A stretch of 64,000 nt of DNA from Brasenia schreberi (lineage: Eukaryota; Streptophyta; Magnoliopsida; Nymphaeales; Cabombaceae), in assembly GCA_036023115.1 (NCBI GenBank), contig JAYKKT010000074.1, positions 10,042,501 to 10,106,500 of the forward strand, given 5' to 3'. Both the position numbers and the translations under genes were made by a program. Shown here piece by piece: positions 1 through 12,615 of the stretch. The notes beneath the pieces are model-generated. The model did not search any database. It had not been told where the DNA came from and was given only the letters and a program-made list of their open reading frames with translations. Within the stretch, counting starts at the first letter, position 1. Every line of letters starts with the position of its first letter.

Positions 1-182
1 CAGTTTTAGCTCTACTATATTAGCAATCGAACTTTAGGCTTAGCTTCTTAATGTATATAGAATTTGTGGACAACAGCTCGGAATGCAGAAGCGACCCTCA
101 AAAGGTCCACTAGCCACTTAAGTATGGTCCTCCTTTTCTTTTGGATAATCATATTGGAGTTATGTAGAACCTTGAGATCATA

Positions 183-199
183 GTGTGTGTATGTGTGTG

Positions 200-290
<91 letters not shown>
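183..290. repeat. compound microsatellite (GT)n-(AT)n-(AG)n
   Basis: A run of GT-like dinucleotides passes into about 30 AT units and then about 20 AG units without interruption. The (TA)n followed by GAGAGA arrangement recurs near 5.56 kb, 30.4 kb and 42.2 kb in this window. Confidence 0.95.
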
Positions 291-294
<4 letters not shown>

Positions 295-299
295 GATCT

Positions 300-983
300 T
301 ACCTACCATTGACAGACTCACTCATGTTTAATTATTATTTTTGAAACCATATGTTTTTTTGAAAACCATTAAATTCTTTTTCATTACACTCTTACCATTG
401 AAAAGCAACGAGCAATGTCAAAGGTATCCATGATATATACATATGATGTAGAATCTTGCGAACCAAAAGGAGAAATAGTGTGTATGTGCATGTGCATGTG
501 AGTTTTAATCCTGCTTTATAATAAACATGATGGATCACAGATCTCAAATCCGATCTAAACAATACATCTCTTTGCCCATAACCGTTCCCACATAGGAACC
601 ATTTGAATGTTAAATCAAAACTTTTCATACAAAAATAGACCGAAAACAATTTTCAAACTCAAGCCCACCTCCGATCAGTCGTGCATGTGCATGCGCATGT
701 GCAGTCATGCATGTCCTCCCCAAGCTCTTTAAACTAAGGTTCTTCAGCTACCATCAATTTAAAAGGACATGTGAGATTCTTCTATTCATCAATATAGGAC
801 TCAACTTTTGTCTCATTGTCTTCACATGCATATAAGTCCCTCATATGTGACTTTAACACTTTAAGACTTTAACATATATCAAAATACATCAAATAAAGAT
901 GTAAAAATACATAACAAGAATTAAATACAATTAATGCACATGAGTGTAATTAACTCAATTATTAATTAATATTAATTCTAACA
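300..983 (-). mobile_element. putative 3' LTR of the degraded copia element (minus strand)
   Basis: Read on the minus strand, the sequence starting at 983 opens with TGTTAG, a common copia LTR start, directly after an A/G-containing stretch and downstream of the RNase H-end remnants at 1.4-1.75 kb. Position and start motif fit a 3' LTR. I did not find a convincing second copy at the other end of the element, and the far end is arbitrary, so this is a tentative call. Confidence 0.3.
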
Positions 984-2131
984 ATTCCCTATAAAGTCTT
1001 AAAGTGTAAAGTGCCTTACCGAACCAATCATCATATTATGATTTCAGTAATGATATCTTTCGGTTTGAACCGCTATCTAACTTATCTAATATTACTCTTA
1101 TAGAAACTAGGTAAATATACGTCTTGAACATAAACCTTAGGCATAAAGGTGTCTATTAGTAACAACATAATAAAACATATGGTATGATCTATAGAGTTGA
1201 TGCATTATATCATAATTGATTCTAAGGAACAACTCAATTCTACTATTTCGGCATCACAATATCAATCACTTAGCTTGGTATCTACAAAGATATACTACTA
1301 GCATCCTGCCCTAAGACTTAACCGCATTCTGAGAATAATATATTATTAACTTGCAGTCATTTAAGTTTATATGAGACAAACACACAAATATTAGTATCAC
1401 AAAAAAATAAGTATTATCCTATTCACTCAACAACTTGTTATTACCATATTTAATCTACTTCGTAGGATCTCCACTCAATTAGGTTGGGTTACAACTATTT
1501 GTTAAAAACTTATGGGTTTAGACTCATTCCTAACCAAGATTTCTCGACTAGTACTACTACTAAACTCTTAGTCAAATGATCAACTATATTATCTTTAGAT
1601 CGAACAATATCAATAGCCATAACCGTATGATACAAGAGCTCTTATAGACATAAGTCTTACTTTAATGTGTCTCCTTTGCTTTTGATTATACTTAAAACAA
1701 CTTATCTTAGCAATGATAGTCATGTTATTATAGTATATTGAAATTATAAGAATTAATTAAGTTGACTATAAATCTCTTAAGCAATTATGCTTCCAATCCA
1801 TTTTCATTCAAAGTACATAATTTTGCCTTAAACATAATACAAGTTAATATAATTTATTTTTTAGATTTCTAAGTAACATCGTCATCACAAAAAACACATA
1901 TCTAATGACCCTATTACTCGTAGAGTTCTTTGCAATCTAGCTAAAACCACTATATCCTTAAAAAATAAAAAATATTTACCGTAATACATCTTAATGAAAA
2001 TGATTCTCTTTAAATAGTGAATTACTGAGCTTTTTAATGGTTTCTATTAAAATAATTGGTGTATCTACTCAACTTACACAAGCAAAAACAATATTTGGTC
2101 ATGTAAAAGTAGTTAGATATATTAAACTATT

Positions 2132-3296
2132 GATAATCTGAGAGTATCATGACTAAGACAAAGGAATATCACTCTTATTTTTCTATAAAACTTTTGATTA
2201 ATCATAAGAGGTCTTAATATGTCTATAGTTTGTATATTCAAATCCGTGTAAAAGTTTTTAAACATAGTGAGATTTAGAGGTTGCTATAACATCGATAGAC
2301 TTTATGATTTTAAGTCCTAAAATTATATCGGTTACACTCATATCTTTTATATTAGACTTACTACACAAGAATGATTTAATCTCATTTACAATTCTATATC
2401 GAGACCAAACAATAAAATATCATTTATATAAAATCATAGAATGATAAATACATTATTTACTTACTTACAATAAACACACTTATCAAATTTATTAGAAACA
2501 AAGCCAAATAATGATACGATACAATCAAACATTTTATGTCATTATTTAAGTGCTTATTTCAAAACATTATAATAATTTAACAAGTTTGCACACCTTTGAC
2601 CCATTGCCACAAGCTACAAATTCTCTTTGCTAATTCATATAAATTTTCTCATTAAAGTCAACATGCAAAAATATAGCTTCATATCTATGTGAATGATAAC
2701 CTAAGATTATCATAATTGAGATACAAAAATATCACTCTCATTCTTCTAAAGGTTTTTGATGAATCATATGGGATCTTAAAAGGTATACCGTTTTTATATC
2801 TAATTTTTTTAAAAATTTTCTCAATATAGTGTGACTGAGAGATTAATATACCATGTGTCGACTTGTCACTTTAAGCCCCTAAAATCACATTGACTACACC
2901 CATATCTTTCATCTCAAACTTACTATAGAAGAATGATTTAGTCTCATTTATAATTTTAATTTCATAACCAAATAATAAAATATTATTTATATATAAGAAT
3001 AGAATGATAAATGTATTATTGACTGACTTTTAATAAACATATTTATGAAATTCATTAGAAACAAAGCCAAAAGATGAAATGATAAATAAAACTTTCTATA
3101 CTATTATTTAGGGGCTTATTTCAAAACATATAATGATTTAATGATTTATCAAATTCATTAGAAACAAAGCCAAAAGATTTATACACCTCGAACTTATTCC
3201 CCATGAGCTACAAATCCCATTAATTGATCCACATGATTTTTTTCATGAAGGTCATTATGCAGGAAAAAGTCTTCACATCCATCTCATGGATTGTGA
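2132..3296. repeat. diverged tandem duplication of about 560-600 bp inside copia pol
   Basis: Unit 1 (about 2132-2694) and unit 2 (about 2695-3296) share many collinear blocks, for example TTAGAAACAAAGCCAAA, GCTTATTTCAAAACAT and GAGCTACAAATCCC-like segments in the same order. Both encode the same part of the reverse transcriptase on the minus strand. Unit 2 also repeats a short piece around 3131-3175. Confidence 0.7.
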
Positions 3297-3814
3297 GAAT
3301 ATATATCAAAACTAATGCTATAAGTACCCAAATTATGATTATCAAGGAAATAGGAGAATATGCATCAAAATAATCTAATCTTTCTTTTATGTACACCTTA
3401 GCAATTAACCTAACATTATACTTATTGATTGTCTTGTTTGCATTAAGTTTTTTCTTAAAAATTTATTTATAACCTACAATATAACAAGTAAGAGGCAAAT
3501 CCATAAATTCTCAAGTACCATTAGAAAGAATTGATTGGATTTTGTCATTAACAACTTCTTCCAAAATATAGCATCCGGTGAGGTCATAAAGAAGGTGATA
3601 GGATCATCCTCAATATTGAAAGTGACAAATCACTTGCAAAGACTTTGGACATCATAGCCATTTACCTTTCCTTGATTTAATTATTTTCTCATAATCCTCT
3701 CATTTGAAAATTGCACAATCATTTTATCATCCTTTCCACATAATCAGAAATAAAACCAATAGTAAGGTTAAAATATCTAAAAGATACACTTTAGAGAACA
3801 CCAATTTTCATAAT

Positions 3815-4211
3815 AAAAGTATTATCAAAGAATGTAGCATCATGGAGCTCAACAACCATATTGATATCTATGTCAGATATGTAATATTGTATGACCAAGA
3901 ATCTATACGCATAGCTTGTCTCTATATAACCTACAAATATGATACCAAAGTTTTAGGTCTCAATTTCTTTCTATTGTATTGAGGAATAAATACTTTTGCA
4001 AAACACTCACACAAAAGTATTCTAAAAAAATGTAGCATCATAGAGCTCAACAACCATATTGATATATATGTGAGATACGTAAAATTGTATTACCAAGAAT
4101 CTATACGCATAGCTTATCTCCATATAACCTACAAATATGACACCAAAGTTTTAGGTCTCAATTTCTTTCTATTGTATTTAGGAATAAATACTTTTTCAAA
4201 ACACTCACACA
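3815..4211. repeat. 198-bp direct tandem duplication inside copia integrase
   Basis: 3815-4012 and 4013-4211 are near-identical head-to-tail copies, with matching blocks GTAGCATCAT, AACAACCATATTGATAT and TTTTAGGTCTCAATTTC. Both copies carry the integrase C-terminal remnant on the minus strand. The lower divergence than in the 2.1-3.3 kb duplication suggests a later event. Confidence 0.8.
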
Positions 4212-5562
4212 ATTGAGATATTTCAGATTTATCTTTCGACTCTTCAAAAGTTTAATGGGACTACTTTCCTTATGTTTATAAAAAACTCTATTTAGAATAT
4301 GACAAGCCGTATTCAAATCTTTTCCCACATATAGATAGGTAACCCAAAACTTTAAAATAAAGAATTCACCATATTATACAATATTCTATTTTTTTGTTTA
4401 CCTATCTCATTAGATTGAGGTGAATAGAGAGCAATAACTTCATATATAATGCCATTGTTTTCACAATATTCTTGAAATAAGTTTGAGGTATACTCTACTC
4501 ATATAAAACCTTAATAATTTAAGTACCTTTTGATTATGTTTATTCATCATTTCTAAATATTTAAAACTCTTCTAAAGCTTTATATTCACTTTAAGAAATA
4601 GATATAATAGTACCTATTGTAATCATTAATAACCATAATAAAAAAAATTGTCATCTCTAGTTCTAATTCAATTAAATTTACAAATTTTAATGTGCACCAA
4701 ATCCAAAATTTCAAATTTTTTGTCAACCGTATGAATTGGTTTTCTAAGTTATTTTTCTTGCACACAAATATCACATTTATTTTTCTATCTATGACAATCT
4801 TAAAATAAGATTTATTCTTTTCATAAAATCAAAATTAACATGTCCCAACCTATCATGTGATACATTAGATTAGATGATTCAATATTATTCATAAAAAAAG
4901 AAGCAAAAGTAGATATTTTATTAACAATAAAATTCATATAAGAATAAAAAAATAGTTCTATATAAATTTTAAACAAATCATCTAAATCACACAAATAACT
5001 CTTCCCAAAGAAACACTAAGTACTAAGTCATGTAACTATGACTTTATAGTATATTTAAAATCTAATCTTAAACCATTCCTAAGTAAAACTAAATCAATAA
5101 GGATATTCCGGTGAATAGTTGTAATATGTCTAATTCTTTGAATCGTCAAGACCTTTCTTTAATGAAACTTTAAATGTACATGCCCTTTACCCTTACTTTT
5201 AGCAGTCGAATAATCCCTTAAGGTCATGATTTGAACACAGATGACATGGTAAGAGAAAAATAGAGATCGGTTAGCATAAACATACATATTTACTCCAGTG
5301 TCTACAATCTAATAATGTGACTTATCAATAACATACATGCTCATATTATATACTTTTCCATCACTCAATATCCATTTTCCTTTCAATGAAAAGCCCGTTC
5401 AATACACGTTGAAACATCTTGGGCAAGTGTTTTGATTTTATTTAAAAACAAAACACAAAATTAAGAAGGGGAGTCACCTATTTAATTACATGTATTGACT
5501 TTTATTTGTGGAAGACAAAGTAGCCACACAATACACAATGACATTTATACTCTCTCTCTTTC

Positions 5563-5992
5563 CATATATATAGAGAGAAAGAGAGTACTTGAAGCGTGTC
5601 CACTCATACCAACCCACAGCTTTTAGGTGTATGACTAATAAATATATCCATCATACATATCCAAATTCTCTTAAAAATTTTAAAATTATACTTATATGAG
5701 TCAAAAACACTGGGATGAGTGAACACTGTAAACAAGATCTAGTTTTTCATTATATATATATATATATATATATAATATTCAAACTCTATCTACTGATGTT
5801 CTCGACTTATACCCAACAGTTTGCTTTTCAGTGGCATGAGCTTAATTTCAAAGGTTATAACGAGTATTTGAAAAATGATGAGGATGACAATGGATGACCT
5901 TATTACACTCATGCTATTGAAAAACAATTATCATACATGAGTGTACAACATTAGCAGTGAGCGGGATTAAGTTTCTCTCTCTATATATGCCA
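5563..5992. mobile_element. possible MITE bounded by inverted TATATATAGAGAGA ends
   Basis: The left end reads TATATATAGAGAGAAAG, and the right end in reverse complement reads TATATATAGAGAGAGAAAC, followed on both sides by similar ACTT bases. The interior has no coding signal and includes another (TA)n run at about 5750-5775. The inverted ends could be microsatellite coincidence; no target duplication separable from the TA repeat can be seen. Confidence 0.3.
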
Positions 5993-6214
5993 TTAAATTG
6001 AGCTGGATCCAGAAAATGAGAAACGGTATCAAGTAATAGCGACCTTGCTCACTCAAGATAGAGCTCAATGATTAGTTTCTAAGTTTCTAAAACGAGTGTG
6101 TGATCCTTCCTTCACATCAGTTTTATAAATTTTATTATGACGAGGCAAAAGCCATGGTTTCATAGGCATTAGGGTTTTATACAATAGGCCACGGTTAAGA
6201 CGTCATTGGGTTGG

Positions 6215-6342
6215 CACCTAGACCATTAGCTCAACGGCAGGGTGCTCTAACGCCGTTGCTGCTGGTGGGGAGTTCGACTCCAAGAGGGTGCTTGTGTCGG
6301 TGTGTTGTGTTAGGCTTCGGCCTCCTCTTGTAAAAAAAAAAA
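6215..6342 (+). mobile_element. tRNA-derived SINE, copy 1
   Basis: The head carries a pol III A-box-like TTAGCTCAACGG and a B box GGGGAGTTCGACTCC, followed by a tRNA-unrelated body with TTAGGCTTCGGCCTCC and an A11 tail. The same head, body and tail occur at 8.2 kb (+), 37.1 kb (-) and 54.1 kb (-). An imperfect duplication (CGTCATTGGGTTGG before, CGTCGCTTGGTTGG after) may be the worn target site. Confidence 0.8.
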
Positions 6343-6859
6343 GCCGTCGCTTGGTTGGATTGTGGGTTCTTAGCATTTACCTAAATCTGACTCAATTGGA
6401 TCTTCCAAATCATTTTTCTTGTATTTTCGAAGAAATATCTTAAAATCAAATCCATCTTGATTAGTTAATAGTATTGTATTTATATAAGTAATGATTCGCT
6501 GGATTCAGTTTGACACGACACTGCTAATCGGTAATGGATTCAGGTTGGATCCGGACACGGACCATTTGCATTGTGCATGACCTGTATATCTCTATCTACT
6601 TACGTTGTCACCATTAATTGAGCCAGCTTTTTTGATGCAGTAATCGTGTGGGTCTGAATGAATGTCCAGCCCGGTTGTGCTGTGCAGCATTAAACGGATA
6701 GCAGCATCAGGCCATATTGCATATAATTGATCATGTGCTCCGACCCAACTACTTGTGGTCCGACACACACACATCGCGATCAAGTGAGCCCGTGGCTGGT
6801 AAAAGTACACACACATATCGGGTCTGAATCCATGGGTCCCTTGTTATTCTTTAATTCAT

Positions 6860-7185
6860 CTTCATTAGAATTCTGTCTCTATGACACAACACGGAAACAC
6901 AAAACAAACAAGATTTTAAAAGTGGGAGCTTATATACCACCTAAAGTATGGTTCCGGCTCAGGTTGACCTTTTCTTACACGATCATAAAATCACACGACA
7001 CAAAACACGAAACATGCAATTGGCAGCAAAACACACGAGTGTTCGGCCTGAAAATTCAGTTCATGTTGATCAACAGTAATATGTTTCGTTTGAAAAAGAT
7101 CCGATGCATCGAGATTGACTTGCTTCGGGCACAAACACGAAATGACACGACTCGAGCGACCTAGAATATGAAATTGCCAGCCCTA
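6860..7185. repeat. CACGA-rich dispersed repeat, possible hAT-like derivative
   Basis: Many short ACACGA/CACGAA words occur here, and the right end reads GAAATTGCCAGCCCTAG, which resembles ends of small hAT-type elements. Similar CACGA-rich stretches are at about 12.2-12.35 kb, 31.2-31.3 kb and 47.3-47.5 kb. No matching left terminus or target duplication was found. The apparent 145-codon frame crossing it has no recognisable domain and is not called a gene. Confidence 0.3.
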
Positions 7186-7934
7186 GTCCCCACCTTCTCT
7201 ATGATCTTTTGGAAAAGTTTCATGAAGTCTACGTTCAAACAGTTTGCGGGAAGTTTGTGGCTGTACTTAAATATATCGATTGAAGGTGACGTTGAACAAC
7301 TACTTGAAGTTACTTTTAATTTTTCTAATATTTTCTAATACTGAAATTCTACGGTTAAACAGATAGCACATCTCAATCCTCATAAAATAATCATTATATA
7401 TTATTCATAATTATTATCCAATTATGATTAAGCTTACCATGCCTAAAAGATGACATATGTGTAGAAAATTAAATTTGTTTTTTTAGATTATTTTCTCATC
7501 CATGGCTCCAACGGTCCAGCACCAGCTTGAGTGGCTGGGATTGAGAAAGGTTAGATCAACTGCTTTGGAAGATCATGATCTAGAAACCATAATTGATGCA
7601 TGTATATATGTTGCACCAAACAAAAAACAAGCACGCACTCACGCACACAATATTGTCCCACACACATATTCATGTTGGAGCACACACCCATATACAAAAT
7701 AAAGCAATAGGCTTATATAAACCAAGCAAAATCCAAAATGCAGAGCTCTTAGAACTGCATAATGAGCTCAGCACTAGCCAAACCGAAGGGAACCAAACCA
7801 AACCATGAGCAACTTGGTTCATTTAGCAGCTCTACTCAATACCTCCAACATGGTTTCCAATTCCATATTTTCTTGGCTTTACACTTCTCCTTTCTCATGT
7901 CTAAGCCCCTAGGCTAGAAATTCTAACACGCACG

Positions 7935-8030
7935 CATGCATGCACCCCAAAGGATTTGAACTCCCCACCTGCAGAGGAGGAGTCAGAGAGCCTTGCCAGT
8001 TTAGCTGGCTGCAGATGGTTGGCATTTTAA
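7935..8030 (-). mobile_element. tRNA-like SINE module, second family
   Basis: In reverse complement this has a B box, GTGGGGAGTTCAAATCC, preceded at tRNA spacing by CCAGCTAAACTGGCAAGG in the A-box position. The body differs from the 6.2-kb SINE. No clear tail or target duplication is visible, so it is a fragment or old copy. Confidence 0.45.
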
Positions 8031-8169
8031 GACAATAACTTTGGATTAAGAGATTAATGAATGGACGATGTAGCTAACAAATCCTCCAGCCTGATGGTTT
8101 AGTTCAATCAATCCACTGCTTCTCTTCGTCCTTCTCAACCTGGTTTCTTATACTTTCTTGATTTCAGAA

Positions 8170-8282
8170 CAATGGCAGGGCGTTCTAGTGCTGTTGCTGC
8201 TGGTGGGGAGTTCGACTCCCAGAGGGTGCATGTGTGTGAGCACACATGTTAGGCTTCGGCCTCCACTTGTTAAAAAAAAAAT
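8170..8282 (+). mobile_element. tRNA-derived SINE, copy 2, 5' truncated
   Basis: It begins inside the tRNA head (AATGGCAGGGCGTTCTAG), keeps the B box GGGGAGTTCGACTCC and the TTAGGCTTCGGCCTCC body, and ends in A9. The A-box half of the head is missing. It belongs to the same family as 6215-6342. Confidence 0.75.
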
Positions 8283-8439
8283 CTATGCTACTTTCAGGAG
8301 GTGAATATGGAACAGAGACATGAGGAGACACTTGCTCAAAAACACCAGGCGACGAGGAACGAGTAAATCAAGAACTCCACTTTCCGAGAGACAAGTAAAA
8401 CATCTCTTTCTTTTGGGTTACAGTAAATAGGCCAGAGCC

Positions 8440-8530
8440 CCGAAGTGCATGCACATGGTATTGAACTCATGACCTTCAACTTGTGATTCGAGCTCCCTAG
8501 TCAGGTGAGCTAAGAGTCCAACACTAGGGC
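8440..8530 (-). mobile_element. tRNA-like SINE module, third type
   Basis: In reverse complement the segment shows an A-box-like TTAGCTCACCTGAC and a B-box-like GGTCATGAGTTCAATACC at tRNA-like spacing. The intervening sequence differs from the other SINE copies. It is not a functional tRNA gene: no acceptor stem can be formed. Confidence 0.45.
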
Positions 8531-11500
8531 ATCTTCTTTTGCAATAAAAAGGAATGACCTCCAACAAACCAAGATCAAACTCTACTGGTAAAGCAAACTG
8601 AGATCATACTGGACAAATACAATATGAGTTCATGTGCCTCTGTGGGTAATGGGGTCGATACAGGGTGTCCCAGGTCTCAATTCCAAGTTTTCAACTCTAG
8701 TAACATTTTTAGAATCAAAAGTAATTTGATTTAAAATATACGTGTTTGTGGTTTAATCTGTTTTTTTAAAGATTAGTTGCTTGAAAATTTGAAAGTTTAA
8801 TATATGTATTTGAGTTGGGTACTTTACTTATCGTGACTCATTAACAGATATTTGGGTTTTTCCAATCTGAACTCAAACCCAAGCAAATCGGATAATGCCT
8901 ACACATCCCATTCGACCCGAATAAGTTTGGTCGCATTAGTGAAGCTTCTATTGCCATCTCTACTCCAAAGGCATGCATCCCTATCAGAAATTGAACTCCT
9001 GCAAAAGTGCAACCTTTAACGACTCAATAAATGATGGCATTCCTCGACCACCTGTTGAGCAACTAATCCGAAAACATAGAAGAAAGCAAGCTCTTCTCCC
9101 TCAACTCTTGCTAGTTCTCTTTATCCCTCTATTCAACAAGGAACCAAAATTCTCTAAGTGCAAATGATAAGAGAATATAATTATCCTCTACAATAGGGAC
9201 CGATACTAAACTAGCAGTCAAATGCAGAAGACCTAATTATATTGACATGATAACACGAAACTAATGAAAAGGGATACTTGAGAAGGACATATCAAATGCA
9301 ATACAGAGACACTAACATGTATCCTAAGATAATTTGAATCCAAATCCAAATCCACTACTCAAATTACGACTCAAATGACTCTAGGCAAACCCAAACAAGA
9401 TCCGAATGACTTTAAAATAAAATCAAGTCCAAATCAAATACGGCAACTCCAAGTTCAAATCCATGTTTTCTATATGAATCAGGCCCCGATAATAGTTTTC
9501 CTCATAATAAAACAGGGCCTTTGCACATAATAAAAGTACCCACTTTTTGCTCGATTACAAGACTCATCAATGATCCAATCCTAAAAATGGAGTTGAGTTC
9601 TACATTTTTGGCATCACAAGCAAACACCCCTAAACAATTCATGTTTCTCTCCTTTGTGCTTCCCCTTCAAGTACTCGAACTTCGATGGTTGGGAATGGAC
9701 GTCAATGATGTTGAGGAAACATCAATCTTGAGACATCTCTCCCGATAATATTCAAAGGTCACGAACTGTGGGATGTCATTCCCGTCAATTCAAGACACCC
9801 CTTTGATGATAGAATAGATGATGAGGGTTTGGGTGAAACCCCTATGTCTTGTCACAACCTCGCGCGATAATTTTGTCAGTCACACCCTTGAGTATGGTGC
9901 GTGGGGTGATTCGATAAATGAACTGGTATGAGAAAATCACGTTTATACATAGCCTCCACTTTCTCACTAGATGCCTTGTGTTTTGCTCTCTATGATGATA
10001 ATCTATTCTCTTTTCATGAAGTGAATTGAGTTTGTTATCCGATTTTTACTATTGTGGTGCATAATGACAATATATGTCCTCCACTATAACAGAAATTGGT
10101 GAGAACAAATTTGCATAAGTCTTCAAATTTGTAGGTGTTACTGAGGTTGGATCTTATTATAATGCTTGGGAAATGTTTTTTGTGTTTCATCTCAAGTTTG
10201 GATAAATGTAAGTTACTGAGAGCTTGGTCAGTGAGACAAAAGACGAAAAACTTAAGTTTGTGCATCTCATTGTCACCTAGCTCTTTGCAAACATAAGCTT
10301 GGTCAGTGAGACAAAAGACGAAAAACTTAAGTTTGTGCATCTCGTTGTCACCTAGCTCTTTGCACTTGAGAGTGAAACAAACCAAATGCTCTCTCTTGGA
10401 TATTTATCATATCATCATAAAATTATGGTAAATTTAGCTTTGAAACCCCTCGGGATTGGCGCAAGCATATCAACCCAATCAAGGTATAGCCTATTTATAG
10501 ATCTATTTCAAAAGAATTCAGAATCAAGTTGATGACCCATCACAATTTATTCTGGCATCTTCTACCTCCAATAGTGAATTCAATATCTCATTGATGAACA
10601 CAAACCGATGGTTTGCATATGAAAACAGTGCATGATGAAATAATACTCCCTCAAATTGAAATATTAGATGTGGTGAGGGAATTGAAGGCCCAAAGTTTGG
10701 TGGTTGCGTCGATGGTGGAATACTCACCCCTGTTTAGGTTGTATTGAAGCTCGATGCTCCTGAAGAAATAGAAGGATGAAATCCAAGGTACATACCCCTG
10801 ATATTTGATAAGTGCTCAATGTAATATACGATGTCGAGGTTACATATGGTTGAGTGGTCACAACTGATCGAAATGACAAGTCTAGGACTGAAAACTCGAG
10901 TAATCTCCGAGCAATGTTGACTCATCCCTACTATAAGTAAAATCCTTGAGTCATGAATGATCCTGGAATGTTCTCATCCCTTGTGTAGGTGCTAAACTTC
11001 GGTGTTCATTGTTACGATTGAGCGAAAATTTCTTTCCTTCATTTCTCAACAAGTAAATCTTAATCTTGGATAGTAGCCAATTGATTAACGATCATTTTAG
11101 ATATGATTATTATCATTTGGGGTAATAATATTATTTGAAGATTTTCGAAATGTCCCTATAACCAATCATTAATTGACGATCGAAAACGTTCAAGGACAAT
11201 ATCTTTATTCAATTGTACATAAGGCATAACCAACACAATATCTCTATGTTGGTGTGGAGATATAACATTGGAACATTTGAGACTGATGGATGAGTACTAT
11301 GTACTAAGGATGATGTTGGATGATCAATGTTTGTGCTTGTGCTTGAAGAAGTTGTGGGTTAAACTCAACTAATATACTAAGCAACCCATAAAAAAGTGTC
11401 CCATGAAGGGTGCCAAAGATTTGTTGATATCTTTAATGATAAATGACATGATTGAACATGATAAGTTAAAGGAGGAGGATAGAAGATGAGGCGTGCCAGA

Positions 11501-12100
11501 GAACTTTAACCCTTGTTTTCAAGGGAAATATGAATAAATAAGGTATCAAGTGATAAAATGCGTTCTCAAGAATTCGATTGTGAGTTTCTCAATTGTCAAT
11601 TGGTGGTTATATGAGTACTCAAGAAGATGAAAAGGTTAAGTTATGCTTATTTTTAAGAAAAGCAAAAGAAGTAGAATATTGTACCAATTATTCTCCCTCC
11701 GTCTTGATTTATAGGTTTTTACAAAAACAAAAGCAGAAGAAAAAATTGTACTATTGATCTCCCTCCATCTTGATAACACATGTTTATTTATAAGTTTTTA
11801 CAAAAACATCAAATAACGGTTGAGCTTTTCAAACGTGATTTCTAGTAATTCTCCACTTCTCTATATATGTCATCCTTTTCACCTCATGTGGATTGAGGTA
11901 TGTCAACTAATCCCATGATTTATACGATAAATTCAAATATACAAACATATCCTTACACGTTCAATGTTGTAATCCTTTCCAAATCTCCAAAACCATGCAT
12001 CTTTGCTTCTTTTTTTTTGGTTGCCTTCTTTTTTGGCATCAATACATAGTGTCTCGTTGTTTACCCTTTTCCCCTGAAAAGACTCCTAAGTATCTTTTCC
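8531..12100. other. intergenic, no gene recognised
   Basis: About 3.6 kb without a supportable gene. The segment 8690-8963 ends in ATTGCCATCTCTACTC, which in reverse complement looks like the end of a small hAT-type element, but its partner end was not found. Minus-strand open frames at 10.0-10.9 kb have no recognised domain apart from a faint resemblance to Ty3/gypsy gag (KLKFFVFCLTDQA compared with the family's KL-FPFSLT-A pattern). Confidence 0.5.
10221..10364 (-). repeat. 75-bp tandem duplication, in frame
   Basis: 10221-10289 and 10296-10364 are 69-bp copies with one mismatch at a period of 75 bp. On the minus strand the period is exactly 25 codons and both copies lie in one open frame (10035-10385), each encoding CKELGDNEMHKLKFF. 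The frame has no firm family assignment. Near-identity indicates a recent duplication. Confidence 0.85.
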
Positions 12101-12615
12101 TTCTGTTCTTTCTATGGAAGACGCGAACTTAGTGTCATCGAGGAAGGCAAGTGAGTAGGGTCGCGAAATGAGGGATGCCAGGGTTCATGGCGGGCGAGTT
12201 AAGATACCGTGGTTTCTCCTCATGGCAGTCGTGTCGAGCGTTTTGGCACGATTACGATCAGTAGTGTCGTGCTCGTGTTGCATATGCTTTTGACACGAAC
12301 ACGATGTTACCCGAGCACGACCGGCGACACGGTTTGCCACCTTCATGGTTCTGCGACGCCCACGTCCAAAACCACGTCACCCTTTAGGGAAGCCCACTGG
12401 TAAGGAATTTCACCCAATAGGGCCTTTTCTCCCGTTTCCTCGCAACAGATATAGAATTCCTCTTTCGATATTCTCCGCTTTTGTCGGCTTCCCGTCTTCC
12501 ATTTCTGTGTTTCACCGGCGTGAACCCCAAGTTCCAGCCGACTAAATTCGCCGGAATCGTGATACTGCCGGCGTCTCGAACCTCTGAGTTCCCGAATTCT
12601 TTGGTTTCCCAAACT
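12101..12615 (+). promoter_or_regulatory. upstream region and probable 5' UTR of the RABD2 gene
   Basis: The last 200 bases before the ATG at 12616 are less AT-rich and contain CT-rich tracts (TTTCTCCCGTTTCCTCGC), as in many plant leaders. Further upstream is a CACGA-rich repeat stretch (12.2-12.35 kb). No TATA box could be assigned with confidence. Confidence 0.35.

Larger units (their letters stand above)
984..5450 (-). mobile_element. degenerate Ty1/copia retrotransposon, pol remnants
   Basis: The minus strand, read across many stops and frameshifts, gives copia pol pieces in the right order. An integrase-core piece with IFFIMVINDYNRY lies near 4.6-4.7 kb. Integrase C-terminal pieces with NRKKLRPKT lie near 4.0-4.2 kb. 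Reverse-transcriptase pieces with LYINDILLFG and KDMSVTDIILGLKI lie near 2.3-2.5 kb and again near 2.9-3.0 kb. An RNase H-end piece resembling KYNQKQRRHIKVR lies near 1.65-1.7 kb. No long open frame survives and the DNA is very AT-rich, so this is an old insertion. gag and the 5' LTR are not recognisable; the right limit is approximate. Confidence 0.7.

Noticed and set aside
6727..7164. 145-codon open frame
   Set aside because: Runs across a CACGA-rich repeat; composition and content are not protein-like and no family fits.
8440..8530. Functional tRNA gene
   Set aside because: A- and B-box-like words only; no acceptor stem or anticodon arm can be formed, so treated as SINE-like.
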